Shown: piece by piece, positions 51,543-61,287 of the stretch
How the letters are laid out: each line of letters begins with the position of its first letter
Position numbering within the stretch: the first letter of the stretch is position 1
From: Lachnospiraceae bacterium
GTDB lineage: Bacteria > Bacillota_A > Clostridia > Lachnospirales > Lachnospiraceae
NCBI GenBank assembly: GCA_009911175.1
Contig: QXWX01000024.1
Location: 18,122 to 82,121 of the forward strand
Length of the DNA: 64,000 nt
Reading direction: 5' to 3'
The notes under the pieces: model-generated
Database searches by the model: none
The model's input: only the letters and a program-made list of their open reading frames with translations
Told to the model about the DNA's origin: nothing
Position numbers and translations under genes: made by a program

Positions 51543-52436
51543 TCACCACCGCGGCATTGCAGACCTGACTTCTTCGAGAGTCGGCATTCCGCCCTGCGCC
51601 CCGAATTTTTCTGTGGACAGCCCGGCCGCGGTGTTGGCAAATGCCAGTGCATCCGCGATGCCCTTCCCTTCTGTGACCGCAACAGTAAACGCGCCGTTCA
51701 GGGTGTCCCCGGCCCCGGTGGTATCGACCACGTTTGATTTTCTCGCAGGTACAAGAATGACCTCCCCGCTTTTCAGGCAGGTGCTGACCCCCCGGGAGCC
51801 CTGGGTGATCACCAGCTTTTCTGGATATTTCTTCATCATTTCCTCAAAGGAAATGTCCCTGCCGAACAGGATCACGGCCTCATGTTCGTTGGGGGTCAGG
51901 TAGGTGACCTTCTCCAGGGTCTCCTGCTTCACCGGTCTTGCCGGTCCTGGATTCAGGACTACCTTTACGCCGCTGTCCGCACAGAGGGCAATGACATACT
52001 CCACGGTCTCCTGGGGGATCTCGTGCTGAAGCAGGACGATCTCACACTCCAGAATGGAATCCTTCACTTCGTTCACATAATCAATGTCTACATGGTCGTT
52101 TGTACCCGCGACTACAATGATCGTGTTGTCATTCTCCCCGACCGTGATCATCGCCAGACCGGTAGGCACCCCCGGAACCACCTTGATGTGCCCGGTTTCT
52201 ACGCCTGTGTCCCGCAGGTTCTTTACCAGGCTTTCCCCGGCCGCGTCGTCTCCCACGCATCCGAACATCTCCACCTCTGCCCCCAGCATTGCCATGGCCA
52301 CTGCCTGGTTGGCGCCTTTTCCCCCCGGGATGTACTGCAGATCCCAGCCTTTGAGCGTCTCACCCTTCAGCGGGATCCGCTCCGCTTTTACAGTCATATC
52401 CATGTTGATACTTCCTACTACTCCGATCTTTCCCAT
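51543..52436 (-). CDS. rbsK: Ribokinase
   Basis: The 297-residue PfkB-family kinase phosphorylates ribose (ATP-dependent). Signature regions are GSINMDMTVKAERIP at the N-terminus, YIPGGKGANQAVAMA (sugar-binding GG motif, about 35-50) and the catalytic DTTGAGDTLNGAF (Asp near 250, anion hole GAGD). The start is at 52436 with AAAGGAGA upstream. It lies downstream of, and in the same direction as, the LacI-family gene, separated by a terminator and its own promoter. Confidence 0.93.
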   Translation of the reverse strand: MGKIGVVGSINMDMTVKAERIPLKGETLKGWDLQYIPGGKGANQAVAMAMLGAEVEMFGCVGDDAAGESLVKNLRDTGVETGHIKVVPGVPTGLAMITVGENDNTIIVVAGTNDHVDIDYVNEVKDSILECEIVLLQHEIPQETVEYVIALCADSGVKVVLNPGPARPVKQETLEKVTYLTPNEHEAVILFGRDISFEEMMKKYPEKLVITQGSRGVSTCLKSGEVILVPARKSNVVDTTGAGDTLNGAFTVAVTEGKGIADALAFANTAAGLSTEKFGAQGGMPTLEEVRSAMPRW

Positions 52437-52472
52437 GATCTTGTATCTCCTTTTCCATATTTTATATTATGC

Positions 52473-52500
52473 ATTATAAACTTTTATATAAAATTTTCAA
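52473..52500 (-). promoter_or_regulatory. Probable promoter of rbsK
   Basis: On the minus strand TTGAAA (52495-52500) and TATAAT (52473-52478) are 16 bases apart, 36 bases before the start codon. This is a good sigma-A promoter. The surrounding sequence is very AT-rich. Confidence 0.65.
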
Positions 52501-52575
52501 TAGTTTTTATAATAATTTTTATAAACATTGCAAGCAGCGGGGTATCAGGCTCTCGAAGAAGTAAAAGCAAACACG

Positions 52576-52616
52576 TAGAAAAGGCCGATCTGCACAAGGC
52601 GGATTGACCTTTTTTA
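52576..52616. terminator. Terminator after the LacI-family gene
   Basis: AAAAGGCCGATCTGC and GCGGATTGACCTTTTTT pair imperfectly around ACAAG. On the minus strand it follows the LacI-family stop at 52661; T-tracts occur at both sides, so it may work in both directions. Confidence 0.6.
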
Positions 52617-52660
52617 CTCAAAATTGACACTCAGGTAGCGCGTTTCCAGATCCTGCAGAT

Positions 52661-53680
52661 TTATCCAGCGCCCGGTATCACCTCTCTGACACTCCCCCGC
52701 TCTACAAATTCCGCGCAGACCTGGATCTTCACCTTCGCCTTGCTGTCCTTCCCTTCCGCTGACAGAAGCTCACGTACCGCCCGGGCCCCCAACTCCTGCT
52801 TATATACATGCACCGTGGATAAGGGCGGGTCCGAGACCAGCCCGTAGGCCACATCGTCAAAGCCGATCACCGAGATATCTCCGGGGACGCCGTACCCGCA
52901 TTCCTTCATCGCCTGCATGCATCCGATCGCGATCACGTCGTTATCCGCGAAAAATGCCGTCGGTACCTCTTTTGCCTTTTCCAGATATTCCTTCATGCTC
53001 CGGTAGGCAGTCTCGATCCTGGTCCCTACCGTCGCGATATATTCCGGCTTTACAGAAAATCCGCGCTGATTCATCACCTGATAATATCCCATTTCCCGGG
53101 ACCGGAACGCCTGGATCCGGGATTCCCCCCGCAGATATCCGATCTTTGTATGCCCCTTTTCCGCCAGATATTCCACAGCCCCCGCGGCGGCGTCCGTATC
53201 ATTGATGAGCACGCTGTCAAAGGCGTATCTGTCGCTCCGCCCGTCCAAAAGGATGATCCGGTTCTTGGCGGCGGCGTAGGGCCCGTAATCCTCTTCCAGC
53301 ATCTCGGTTCCCAGGAGCACCACCGCGCTCTGCATATCCGTCAAAATGTCGTGAAGCCGCTCCTGATAATCCGGGTCATTGATGTCTACATAGCAGAAAA
53401 TGGTCTCATAGCCCATAAGCTTCGCCTGACGCTCCACCCCTTCGATCACTGCCGGATGAAAGGAGCTCTCGTCAATGATCTGCCCGTCCCTCCGGAATAT
53501 GACAAACCGGATCTTCGTGATCTCCTCCTCCGCGTGGTAGCCCAGCTCCTCGGCGGCCTTCCATATCTTTTCGGCAGTTTCCCTGTTCACTCCCTTTTTG
53601 CGGTTCAGCGCGTTGGAGACCGTAGACATGGAAAATCCGGTTTCCTCACTGATCTTACGAATATTTACCTTCATGATCAT
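52661..53680 (-). CDS. LacI-family transcription regulator
   Basis: The 339-residue regulator has an N-terminal LacI HTH (IRKISEETGFSMSTVSNALN, hinge helix near residue 50-60) and a periplasmic-binding-protein-like effector domain (ILLDGRSDRYAFDSVLIND, FFADNDVIAIGCMQAMKE, ISVIGFDDVAYGL). It most likely answers to a sugar and controls the neighbouring rbsK or beta-glucosidase genes. ATG 53680 or ATG 53674 may be used; the GAGAGG site is five or eleven bases away respectively. Confidence 0.9.
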   Translation of the reverse strand: MIMKVNIRKISEETGFSMSTVSNALNRKKGVNRETAEKIWKAAEELGYHAEEEITKIRFVIFRRDGQIIDESSFHPAVIEGVERQAKLMGYETIFCYVDINDPDYQERLHDILTDMQSAVVLLGTEMLEEDYGPYAAAKNRIILLDGRSDRYAFDSVLINDTDAAAGAVEYLAEKGHTKIGYLRGESRIQAFRSREMGYYQVMNQRGFSVKPEYIATVGTRIETAYRSMKEYLEKAKEVPTAFFADNDVIAIGCMQAMKECGYGVPGDISVIGFDDVAYGLVSDPPLSTVHVYKQELGARAVRELLSAEGKDSKAKVKIQVCAEFVERGSVREVIPGAG

Positions 53681-53752
53681 TCAGTCCTCTCATTTCAAGT
53701 AAATATTATTATAACATACTTCGAAAATTTTAGGGGATAAAATAAAATTTTA

Positions 53753-53798
53753 CAGGCGGCAGGAATCTAATCTCTTTCGGTTCCTGCTGCCTGTTTTC
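53753..53798 (-). terminator. Terminator after the GH3 gene
   Basis: ACAGGCGGCAGGAATC and GGTTCCTGCTGCCTGT form a 16-bp stem with two mismatches. On the minus strand it directly follows the GH3 stop and is followed by TAAAATTTTATTTT. Confidence 0.75.
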
Positions 53799-53810
53799 TG
53801 GATTTTAGAC

Positions 53811-56135
53811 TTATCGATATCTCCTTACTCTTTCGTCTTCGATTACCTGTGAAAAATCCATCCCATACGCAAAGTCATACTTATGGCCGCATGTATCCTC
53901 ATAGCATCTGACATCCCGCGGAACATCTTCCTGCTGCTCTTCTACCGTATCCATATCCGCGGGGATTTGAAACGGAAGAAGCCCGGACGGGGTATGCCTT
54001 CCTGTGATCACCTCAAGGTACGCCTGCTTCTGGATCTCAAATCCCATCAAAACAGCATCCGCAAGAGGCTCAAATTCGCTTACGACCATCGGCCCCGACG
54101 TATCCACAACCGCAATGACAGGCTTCTCTCCCATCGCCTCTTTTGTCTGTAAAAAGACATCCAGATGCTTTTCATTGGCACAGGTATTCGTTTTGCCCAG
54201 ATAAGCTCTGTCCGAAGCCTGGTATCCGCTGGATACTCCGGAAGTGTTTCCCCGGGAATGGAATTCTTCTTCCTGATGTGCATAGCAGAACGGGTCCCCT
54301 CCCGCAATGCTTTTCTTCCGCCCCTTCTGCGATGTATAGGGACGGTACTGCAGCGTAAGCGGCACATAGCCCTTCTCGCGGGAATATCCCGGCAGCATGG
54401 GCTTGGGGCTTTCCATAAATACGATCGCGGCATCGGCCTCCTCCGGGCTGTCGACCGGTGTAAAATACTGGCCGGCCAGTGCCTTCTCCAGCCACGGATG
54501 GCCCGGGACGCGCAGATCTTCCGCAAACAGCGCGGGCATTCCGTACAGCCAGGTTTCCGGGCATTCCGGGATATATACCTTCGTCCCCGGTTTCATCGGC
54601 AGAACCTGCCCTTTATTTTTCAAAAGCACCACCGAGTCCTTCTGCGCCTGAAATCCGGCTTCCATAAAAGCCGCGTTTCCAACCACATGCCTGCTTTCCT
54701 CCGTATCCACATAGGGATTCTCAAACAGCCCGGGCCGGAAAATATTTTTCAGGATCCGTTTTGCCGACCGGCGCATCCGTTCCTGCATCGCCTCTTCCCC
54801 TGCCGAAGCGCAGCCCATACGGTATGCCGCAAGCACCGGCGCCTTTTTTGTATTTCCGCCGAATTGGTCCACGCCCGCCATCAGTGCCTTGTAATGCCTC
54901 TCCTCCACACTCAGATGTGCGGTTCCCCAGTTCATCCCGGATATCATCTCATCCGACGAACAGGTATCCGTGATCCCCCAATCCGTACAGACAACGCCGT
55001 CATATCCGCAGGTGTCCCGCAAAAGCTCCTGGACAATATATTTGCTGTAGCTGTTCCCCACATTTTCCCCGTATTTTTTATCAATCCCATAGGAAATGGT
55101 ATAGTAGGGCATAACCGAGGACGCCTGCCCCGTCTTTCCATCCAGACGGAACGCCCCTTCCGTAAATGGTTTTAAATGCTCTTCAAAATTCTCCCCCGGA
55201 TAGACCGCGTATTTTCCGTAAGAAAAATGAGCATCCCGGCCGCCCTCCCCGGTTCCGCCGCCGGGCCAGTGCTTCACCATGGCATTGACGCTTCTGCTTC
55301 CCCAGCCGTCGGGGCTTTCCTCCGTTGTCTGGCAGCCGTCCACATAGGCCCTGGCCAGATCCACTGTAAGCTTTGTCCCTTCTCCAAACGTCCCGTTATA
55401 CCGGTTCCATCTTGGCTCACTTGCCAGATCAATCTGCGGGGAAAGCGCGGTCACGATCCCCAGCCCTCTATATTCATCCGCAAGGATCTCGCCAAACCGT
55501 TTTACCGTCTCCGGACAAAAGGTTGCCGCCAGGCCAAGCTGGGAAGGCCATTGGGAGATCATCCCTCTGGCACCCACAAAAAATTCCCCGTTGGAAGCCG
55601 CACCGTGCCTGGGATCCGAGCTGATGCTGGCTGGAATCCCCAGTCCCGTCCCTTCGCAGAACTCCTGGATATGATTATTCCATTTCGCAGCCGCCTCTGC
55701 GGATTCCACGGTGGTCAGTAAAATGTGCCTGACCTGGTCTATTTCCAGGAATTCCTTCTGCTGATCCGTAAGCTGCGTGATATCTCCGTGTTCCATATCA
55801 AAAGGCTTTCCATCATAAGTCCCGGCAAAACGCTGGTTAAAGGTATCCCCCTTTCCCGGAGACGTGACGGTCTGATGGCTGCTGTAGAGCATCAGCCCGG
55901 CGATCTGTTCCATACTGAGCCTGGATGCCAGATCCTCCGCCCGTTCCTCCGCAGACAGCCTCCAGTCCTCATACTTTTCCAGCCTGCCGCTTCCGCTGAG
56001 ATTTTTAAACAGGTATCCGTCCTCCTCCAGAAGTTTCACCCCCGACTCCGGAGAATACGCGATGTCCTTCCCGCCCTCATTTCTGACCAGGATATAGCCG
56101 TCTTTGATTTCTTTCTGCCATTTCTTCTCTGCCAT
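53811..56135 (-). CDS. Glycoside hydrolase family 3 beta-glucosidase/xylosidase
   Basis: The 774-residue enzyme has the GH3 N-terminal barrel with SSDPRHGAASNGEF, TALSPQIDLASEPRWNR and MVKHWPGGGTGEGGRDAHF, and the nucleophile Asp in YDGVVCTDWGITD (about residue 392). A C-terminal alpha/beta domain with VDTSGPMVVSEFEPLADAV follows. There is no signal peptide, so it acts in the cytoplasm on imported oligosaccharides. It is 57 bases downstream of a ruined transporter gene, formerly its partner. Exact substrate (glucoside or xyloside) is not decided by sequence alone. Confidence 0.9.
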   Translation of the reverse strand: MAEKKWQKEIKDGYILVRNEGGKDIAYSPESGVKLLEEDGYLFKNLSGSGRLEKYEDWRLSAEERAEDLASRLSMEQIAGLMLYSSHQTVTSPGKGDTFNQRFAGTYDGKPFDMEHGDITQLTDQQKEFLEIDQVRHILLTTVESAEAAAKWNNHIQEFCEGTGLGIPASISSDPRHGAASNGEFFVGARGMISQWPSQLGLAATFCPETVKRFGEILADEYRGLGIVTALSPQIDLASEPRWNRYNGTFGEGTKLTVDLARAYVDGCQTTEESPDGWGSRSVNAMVKHWPGGGTGEGGRDAHFSYGKYAVYPGENFEEHLKPFTEGAFRLDGKTGQASSVMPYYTISYGIDKKYGENVGNSYSKYIVQELLRDTCGYDGVVCTDWGITDTCSSDEMISGMNWGTAHLSVEERHYKALMAGVDQFGGNTKKAPVLAAYRMGCASAGEEAMQERMRRSAKRILKNIFRPGLFENPYVDTEESRHVVGNAAFMEAGFQAQKDSVVLLKNKGQVLPMKPGTKVYIPECPETWLYGMPALFAEDLRVPGHPWLEKALAGQYFTPVDSPEEADAAIVFMESPKPMLPGYSREKGYVPLTLQYRPYTSQKGRKKSIAGGDPFCYAHQEEEFHSRGNTSGVSSGYQASDRAYLGKTNTCANEKHLDVFLQTKEAMGEKPVIAVVDTSGPMVVSEFEPLADAVLMGFEIQKQAYLEVITGRHTPSGLLPFQIPADMDTVEEQQEDVPRDVRCYEDTCGHKYDFAYGMDFSQVIEDERVRRYR

Positions 56136-56192
56136 TCTGTCAAACCTCCATCTTTTCCGGCATTTTTATGTACCTTCTTTTCCAGGCTTATT

Positions 56193-57097
56193 CTACTTGC
56201 CTGCCATTTTTCTCTCATCCAGATCAGATGCGATCTGCCTCATCATTTTGTCATCCAGCTTATAGAAAAACAGCGGGATCGTGGAGACCACAAAGCAGGC
56301 CGCGGGTATCAGATTTACTACCGCATTGATCCCCATTTTTACGGCTTCGGACTGCTCTGCGCCTGCCACATAGCCTGCTGCCGCCAGCAGCAGAACACCC
56401 ACGGAGCCGGTAATCGCCGTTGCGAGCTTTACGGAAAAGCTTGTGACCGCAAAAGGAAGCGCCTCGTCCCGAATGCCGTATTTCCAGTCGCCGTATTCAA
56501 TACAGTCACATACCATTCCGATCCCTACGCCGGCCGTAGAGTTGGAATACCCGATTACTGCGCTGAATATAAGATCACCGGCATCGCAAATGCGGAGAGC
56601 AGCATACTGATCACGGCGCTTGCCACACTTTTTGCCGCCGCATAATTTGTACGCACCCGGGAGTCTCTTGCGATCCGGTTCAGCAGCCCCGAATAGCTCA
56701 GGTTTACCACCGTATAGGCCATCCCCGTCGCGATATAGCAGCTCAGGCAGATCGCAACCTTCGCGGCACCTTCCACCGGAAATACGGTAAAGGTCAGGAT
56801 ATTGAACACGGCCAGAAACGGCGGGCCGATCATAAGGTAAGGACGGAACTTCCCCCACCGTGTCTGTGTACGGTCTGCCAGAAGGCCCATCATCGGATCG
56901 TTTGCCGCGTCCCAGATCCTTGCCACCAGCATGATAAAAGAAATCGCCGCGGCCGAGAGTCCTACGATATCCGTATAAAACAGGGTCAGATAGGAATTGA
57001 TCATATACCAGCTCAGCTGTGACCCCACCTCCCCGAAGCTGTAGAACAGGCCAAGTGTCTTGTTCGTTTTTTCTTGTGTAATCGCCTTTGTTTCCAT
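56193..57097 (-). pseudogene. GPH-family sugar:cation symporter with internal deletion and frameshift
   Basis: The first 180 codons (from 57097) are a normal GPH/MelB-type N-terminus: LGLFYSFGEVGSQLSWYMI, DAANDPMMGLLADRTQTRWG and MAYTVVNLSYSGLLNRI. The frame then ends at TAA near 56555. In another frame the C-terminal part continues (STAGVGIGMVCDCIEYGDWK to the end at 56193). Together they give about 300 residues; family members have about 450. Roughly 150 residues between AMPVIL and VIGYSNS are missing, so the gene is dead. Confidence 0.85.
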
Positions 57098-57290
57098 GTT
57101 TTCTCCTTCCTGATGTTGTATCGAATGTATTTTTATTTTAGCAGGACTGCTTTTTATTTCTCATCAGAAAGGACTCTGTTATCATCCCTTTTTTTATCCT
57201 TGTTCATCTTCTCTGATTTAAACAGAGCAAAAACTTTGACCAAATTCTTGTCTTTTTCATGTCAATCTGTTCCGGACCGCGGCAGACTTC

Positions 57291-59696
57291 CTACCATCTT
57301 TCCATAACCTCGATCCCCTGTATCTCCTGGGCATTCAGACATGTCTCAATCACCAGCGTCCCATTTTCCGCCTGGATATGTGACACTTTTATCCCGGGCC
57401 GCGTGACCGCCCGCAGATAATCCATTTCCGCTGAAGCAGGTTCATCCTCAAACCCCGTTTCCATCCATTTGTTCTGAATATTGCCATGCTCCTGATTTAC
57501 CGTATAGATTTTGACACGGTACTCGCCGGGATGTACATTGTGTATTCGAAATAGAAATGCCTTCTTTTCTATATTTTCGAAAAAACGGTACTGGTGTTCT
57601 GCTTCAATCTCATTTTCTTCCTCCAAATAATATCGAAAATTGAAATGCTTATAATTGTGGCAGCATATAAAAAATGAAGCTTCCCCATCCCCTGATATGA
57701 CTGCGTCGTCGTTCCATGCCAATACGTCCTTTTTGAGCCTGTTCATAAAATCGAAGGCATAATATGCCGGTTTGCAGATTCCGCCCTTGGTGAGTATCCC
57801 GCCTCCGCCGAAAAGTCCCTTTTCCGTATCCGTATAGTCATACATCAGATCCATCATTTCCCAATATGACAGGATCTTTGCCTGCTCCCGGTTTTGTATC
57901 AGATTCTTCATAATATATGCGCCGTTAAAGCAGCTGTCGTTGAGTACATTACGGTTAGACAGGGTAAAGCTCCAGTCCAAAACATAAATCTCCGGAATCC
58001 TTATCCCCTTTTCCCGGATCAGCTCCCGTGTCTGCCGTAACAGATGATACAAAAAGTCGGCGTCCGTGGTGTATGGGTTTTTGCCGGCCGCGAACGGATT
58101 TTCCCGCCACAGATATGGAAAGCTGTTTAATCCGATAAAATCGGGCATGGCACCGCGCTTTCTCCAGATTTCCAACAGCGTTCGAAACTCGTCTCCATGA
58201 AAATTCAGGCACAGTCCGGTGCTGCCGATCTTAAGCTCCGGAACGTAGCTTTTGAAAATCGACGCGACGGCATCAAAGGTTTCCAGATATTTATCCATAC
58301 TGCCGTAATTCTCTCTTCCGGAATTATTTTCGATACCGATTTTCCAGTGCCGCACCTGCTCCGGCCCGTAGCGTTTCAGCCAATGTATCATCAGCTCTGT
58401 CAGAAATCCTTTATTTGACTCCAGGCTGCAGAACTTTTCTCCATAATCCACCTCTGTCAGGATCGTGTGGTAATTCGCCATGATGCCTATATTCCGAAAC
58501 CCAAGCTCCAGGAAGGGAGTCAGTCCTGTCTCGATCAAAAAATCAATCTCCTTATCAAGAAGGCTGAAGTTATATTCCGTCCGGTAATCCCCGAGCCGGA
58601 TCATCATCTCATCGGACAGCACGTTCCAGACCCTTCCATATTGGAACCGCAGGCTTTTCTGGAGAAATCTGACCTGACCGCATACGTCATAGCGGAGCAG
58701 ATCCTGAGCTTTTCCGATATTAAGTACCTGATTCCAGTTTTTTGCCAGCGTCTCCCTTTCTCTGCAGTCTGCTTCCAGTATGGAGACATCCTGATCTGAA
58801 GCCTCCGCTTCGACCGCGCCGTTTGCAAGCAAAAAATCATCAATTTTTTTCTGCATTTCCTCTGTCAATTCCATTGACGGTGCCTTACGGCTGCTCTCCT
58901 GCTGCTTTTGCCGGTACTCTGTCGGCGACATGCCGTAGCTTTCCTGAAAGCTTCGGTTAAAGCCTGTGATCCCGAAAAATCCATTGTCCATCGCGATTTT
59001 CAGTACGGTCTTATCCGAGCAGACCAGTTCTTCCACCGCATACTCCAGACGGATATTCTGAAGCAGCTTCAGAAAACTCATATTCAGGTTTTTCTTAATG
59101 TATCTGGAAAGGTAGGTCGGGGAAAGGAACAACTGATCCGCCAGCTTTTGAAGCGAGATCTGCTCTCTGTAATTCATTGTGAGAAAGTCAAAGATCTCCT
59201 TCATTCTTTCACTTTGGTTTCCGCGCCGGAAGTCATGTCCCTGCAGTTCTTTTTTTACAAGAAATTCTGAACTCAGGATGTAGATCATCTGATAATAAAG
59301 GCTGTTCCGGTAAGCATTTGCCTGCCCTTCCCTGCTCTGCTCATACTGAAAGATCTGCCAGACGCAGCGCCGCAATTTTGCATATCCGGCCGAAGCCTCT
59401 TCTGCTTTCGCCGAATCACACAGAAAGTATAACTGTTCTCCATGGAACAGGTCGGTTAACTGCCTGTAATCTATCCGGAGGCTTGCCAGCAGTACATCTC
59501 CTTTTCCCTGGTATTCGTGCCGCACATTGGAATTGATCAGCAGAAATTCGTTTGGACGCAGTACATGTTGCTCCGATTCATACCGCAGCTCTAATATGCC
59601 GTCCAGAAGATAGACGATCTCTACCGCCTGATGGAAATGCATGTTCTGTGATCTGATCGTTGAAAAATGGCAGGTCACAATTTCTCTGTGTTCCAT
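57291..59696 (-). CDS. AraC-family regulator fused to a GH39-like domain
   Basis: The 801-residue protein has a cupin sensor (HFHQAVEIVYLLDGILELRY, about 20-100), an AraC HTH pair (SLQKLADQLFLSPTYLSRYI and IAMDNGFFGITGFNRSFQES, about 180-265, then SYGMSPTEYR) and a 450-residue C-terminal domain resembling GH39 beta-xylosidase. In it the acid/base segment WNEP is replaced by ENNS (HWKIGIENNSG) and the nucleophile segment TEW by LDW (IYVLDWSFTL). It is therefore likely a sugar-sensing, non-catalytic module. ATG 59696 follows GAAGGAAGGG. It lies upstream of the transporter/GH3 genes and probably controls them. Confidence 0.85.
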   Translation of the reverse strand: MEHREIVTCHFSTIRSQNMHFHQAVEIVYLLDGILELRYESEQHVLRPNEFLLINSNVRHEYQGKGDVLLASLRIDYRQLTDLFHGEQLYFLCDSAKAEEASAGYAKLRRCVWQIFQYEQSREGQANAYRNSLYYQMIYILSSEFLVKKELQGHDFRRGNQSERMKEIFDFLTMNYREQISLQKLADQLFLSPTYLSRYIKKNLNMSFLKLLQNIRLEYAVEELVCSDKTVLKIAMDNGFFGITGFNRSFQESYGMSPTEYRQKQQESSRKAPSMELTEEMQKKIDDFLLANGAVEAEASDQDVSILEADCRERETLAKNWNQVLNIGKAQDLLRYDVCGQVRFLQKSLRFQYGRVWNVLSDEMMIRLGDYRTEYNFSLLDKEIDFLIETGLTPFLELGFRNIGIMANYHTILTEVDYGEKFCSLESNKGFLTELMIHWLKRYGPEQVRHWKIGIENNSGRENYGSMDKYLETFDAVASIFKSYVPELKIGSTGLCLNFHGDEFRTLLEIWRKRGAMPDFIGLNSFPYLWRENPFAAGKNPYTTDADFLYHLLRQTRELIREKGIRIPEIYVLDWSFTLSNRNVLNDSCFNGAYIMKNLIQNREQAKILSYWEMMDLMYDYTDTEKGLFGGGGILTKGGICKPAYYAFDFMNRLKKDVLAWNDDAVISGDGEASFFICCHNYKHFNFRYYLEEENEIEAEHQYRFFENIEKKAFLFRIHNVHPGEYRVKIYTVNQEHGNIQNKWMETGFEDEPASAEMDYLRAVTRPGIKVSHIQAENGTLVIETCLNAQEIQGIEVMERW

Positions 59697-60190
59697 AGTG
59701 TCCCTTCCTTCTATAATCGAATCGGGTTTTGTTGGTATTCCCAGCATTGCTGAAAAATGTGTGATTTTGGAATATCATATCTCATCCGGGTTGTTTTTGC
59801 TATATCAATTCTGACCTCTTGTGATCGGATGCGCGCGTCAAATCCCCTTTGTTCTGTTCCACGAAACGGCGGCTTTGATTGCTATTTCAAAACCGCTTCT
59901 TGTTTCCTTTTCGCTTTAGCTTATTTCAAAGTTGTCCCCAAAATTGCCCTGCAATAATCTATTTTTATCTTGTGTTTTTCCGGACAAGTATGCTAGAATA
60001 GGAAAAAGCATATTTTCTAAAAGTTCCATTATTTCGGAATCTCGGATTCCGTTATATCTCAGACATATCAATACAAGGGATTTCATCCCCTGTCCTTTCA
60101 GAAAATTCGTGCTTTTATCCAGATAAGCAGGAGGTTTTCTGAAAAGGGAGCAGAAAATCTCCTGAAAAAAACAGAATAAGGAGGTTTTCT
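59697..60190. other. Intergenic region before the Rpn-type gene
   Basis: This 494-base gap has no gene I can support. Its second half holds the conserved leader repeated at the end of the window (59951-60081), with a promoter-like TGCTAGAAT at 59991-59999 and two hairpins. The first half contains the promoter region of the AraC-type gene; no consensus was assigned. Confidence 0.5.
59951..60081 (+). repeat. Leader repeat, copy 1, with two hairpins
   Basis: These 131 bases recur at 63870-64000 with only two differences. Hairpin A: TTTTTCC (59975-59981) with GGAAAAA (60001-60007). Hairpin B: CGGAATC with GATTCCG around TCG (about 60034-60050). In copy 2 hairpin A reads TTTCTCC and GGAGAAA, so the two differences are one compensatory T-A to C-G exchange. 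The element lies 110 bases before the Rpn-type gene. Confidence 0.85.
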
Positions 60191-61213
60191 ATGACGCAGA
60201 AGAAAAAAGAAAACGATGCGACGTATTGGCATCCTGCGTTTTTTGCCGGAATCCAGATCGAACTGGCAGAGGACGCGGACAACCTGGTATTTGAAAATGA
60301 GCATCAGCTGGGCACAAAACCGATGGAAATTGATGTGCTGATCATCAAAAAAGAGACGGACAGGCCCGTGAAGAAAAATATCGGAAGGATTTTTAAAAAG
60401 TATAATATCATCGAATACAAAAGTCCGGATGATTCTCTCAGTGTGGATGATTTTTACAAAGTCTATGGATATACGTGCTTTTACAAGGCAGATGCCCGGT
60501 ATGTAAACAGCATTCACGCAGACGAATTGACTATTACCTTCGTAGCGGAAAAATATCCCCGAAAGATGATCGAGCATTTGAAAAAAATCAAAAAATATCG
60601 GGTCGAAGAAGAAGAAAAGGGAATTTATTATGTATATGGGGATCTGATTCCCATCCAGATCCTGATCACCAGAAAGTTATCCGCAGAGGAAAATCTCTGG
60701 CTGAAAAGTCTTACTAATAAGCTGAAAGAGACTGATACAGCCGAGAAGCTGATCGAAAACTATATGGATCATAAAGAGAGCCGCCTGCATCGGTCGATGA
60801 TAGAGACCATCATGCATGCGAATCAAAAATTATTTGAGGAGGTAAACGGTATGAGCGATATTATTATGAAAATTGTACAGGAGAAGTTTGATCGAAAGCT
60901 GAAGGAGGAATTAGACAAAGCTGTAGAGGAAGCTACAGAAAAAGCTATAGAGGAAGCTACAGAAAAAGCTATGGAAAAAGCTATGGAAAAAGCTACGGAA
61001 AAAGCTACGGAAAAAGCTGTAAAAGAAAAGCTAACCGAGCGAATTTCCCTGATCCAGAAAAAATGCGCCAGAAACAAATCGCTTTCCCGCATCGCCGATG
61101 ATCTGGAGACGGATACAGAGGAAATACGTTCTCTCTATGAGGTCATTTCTAAAAATCCCGAAAAAACGGCAGAAGAAATCTATCAGATCGTTACCGGGAA
61201 AGTTCAGAAATAG
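60191..61213 (+). CDS. Rpn-like PD-(D/E)XK nuclease family protein
   Basis: The 340-residue protein resembles the Rpn/putative transposase nucleases of Lachnospiraceae. Residues 40-100 hold the nuclease-like core: the Asp of KPMEIDVLIIKK and the Glu-x-Lys of NIIEYKSPDDSLS, then DDFYKVYGYTCFY. The C-terminal third is coiled coil with tandem ATEKA repeats (about residues 245-280) and a helical end. Rpn proteins promote recA-independent recombination. RBS: AAGGAGG. The same leader is found at the window end, so another family member probably lies just beyond. Confidence 0.75.
   Translation: MTQKKKENDATYWHPAFFAGIQIELAEDADNLVFENEHQLGTKPMEIDVLIIKKETDRPVKKNIGRIFKKYNIIEYKSPDDSLSVDDFYKVYGYTCFYKADARYVNSIHADELTITFVAEKYPRKMIEHLKKIKKYRVEEEEKGIYYVYGDLIPIQILITRKLSAEENLWLKSLTNKLKETDTAEKLIENYMDHKESRLHRSMIETIMHANQKLFEEVNGMSDIIMKIVQEKFDRKLKEELDKAVEEATEKAIEEATEKAMEKAMEKATEKATEKAVKEKLTERISLIQKKCARNKSLSRIADDLETDTEEIRSLYEVISKNPEKTAEEIYQIVTGKVQK
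60916..61030 (+). repeat. 12-bp coding microsatellite in the Rpn-type gene
   Basis: A GAAAAAGCTAYG-type 12-base unit (Glu-Lys-Ala-Thr/Met) repeats about nine times with small changes. Unit number can change without loss of frame, varying the coiled coil by four residues at a time. Confidence 0.8.
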
Positions 61214-61287
61214 TACAGAGTGTACAGTGCCCCGGATCTCCGATTGATCACAAAATACGCAAGGATTCTATTGTCATGAATAAAAAA

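Noticed and set aside
54165..55175. 336-codon open frame on the plus strand
   Set aside because: It lies opposite the GH3 gene, which has its catalytic motifs; this frame has no recognisable protein features.
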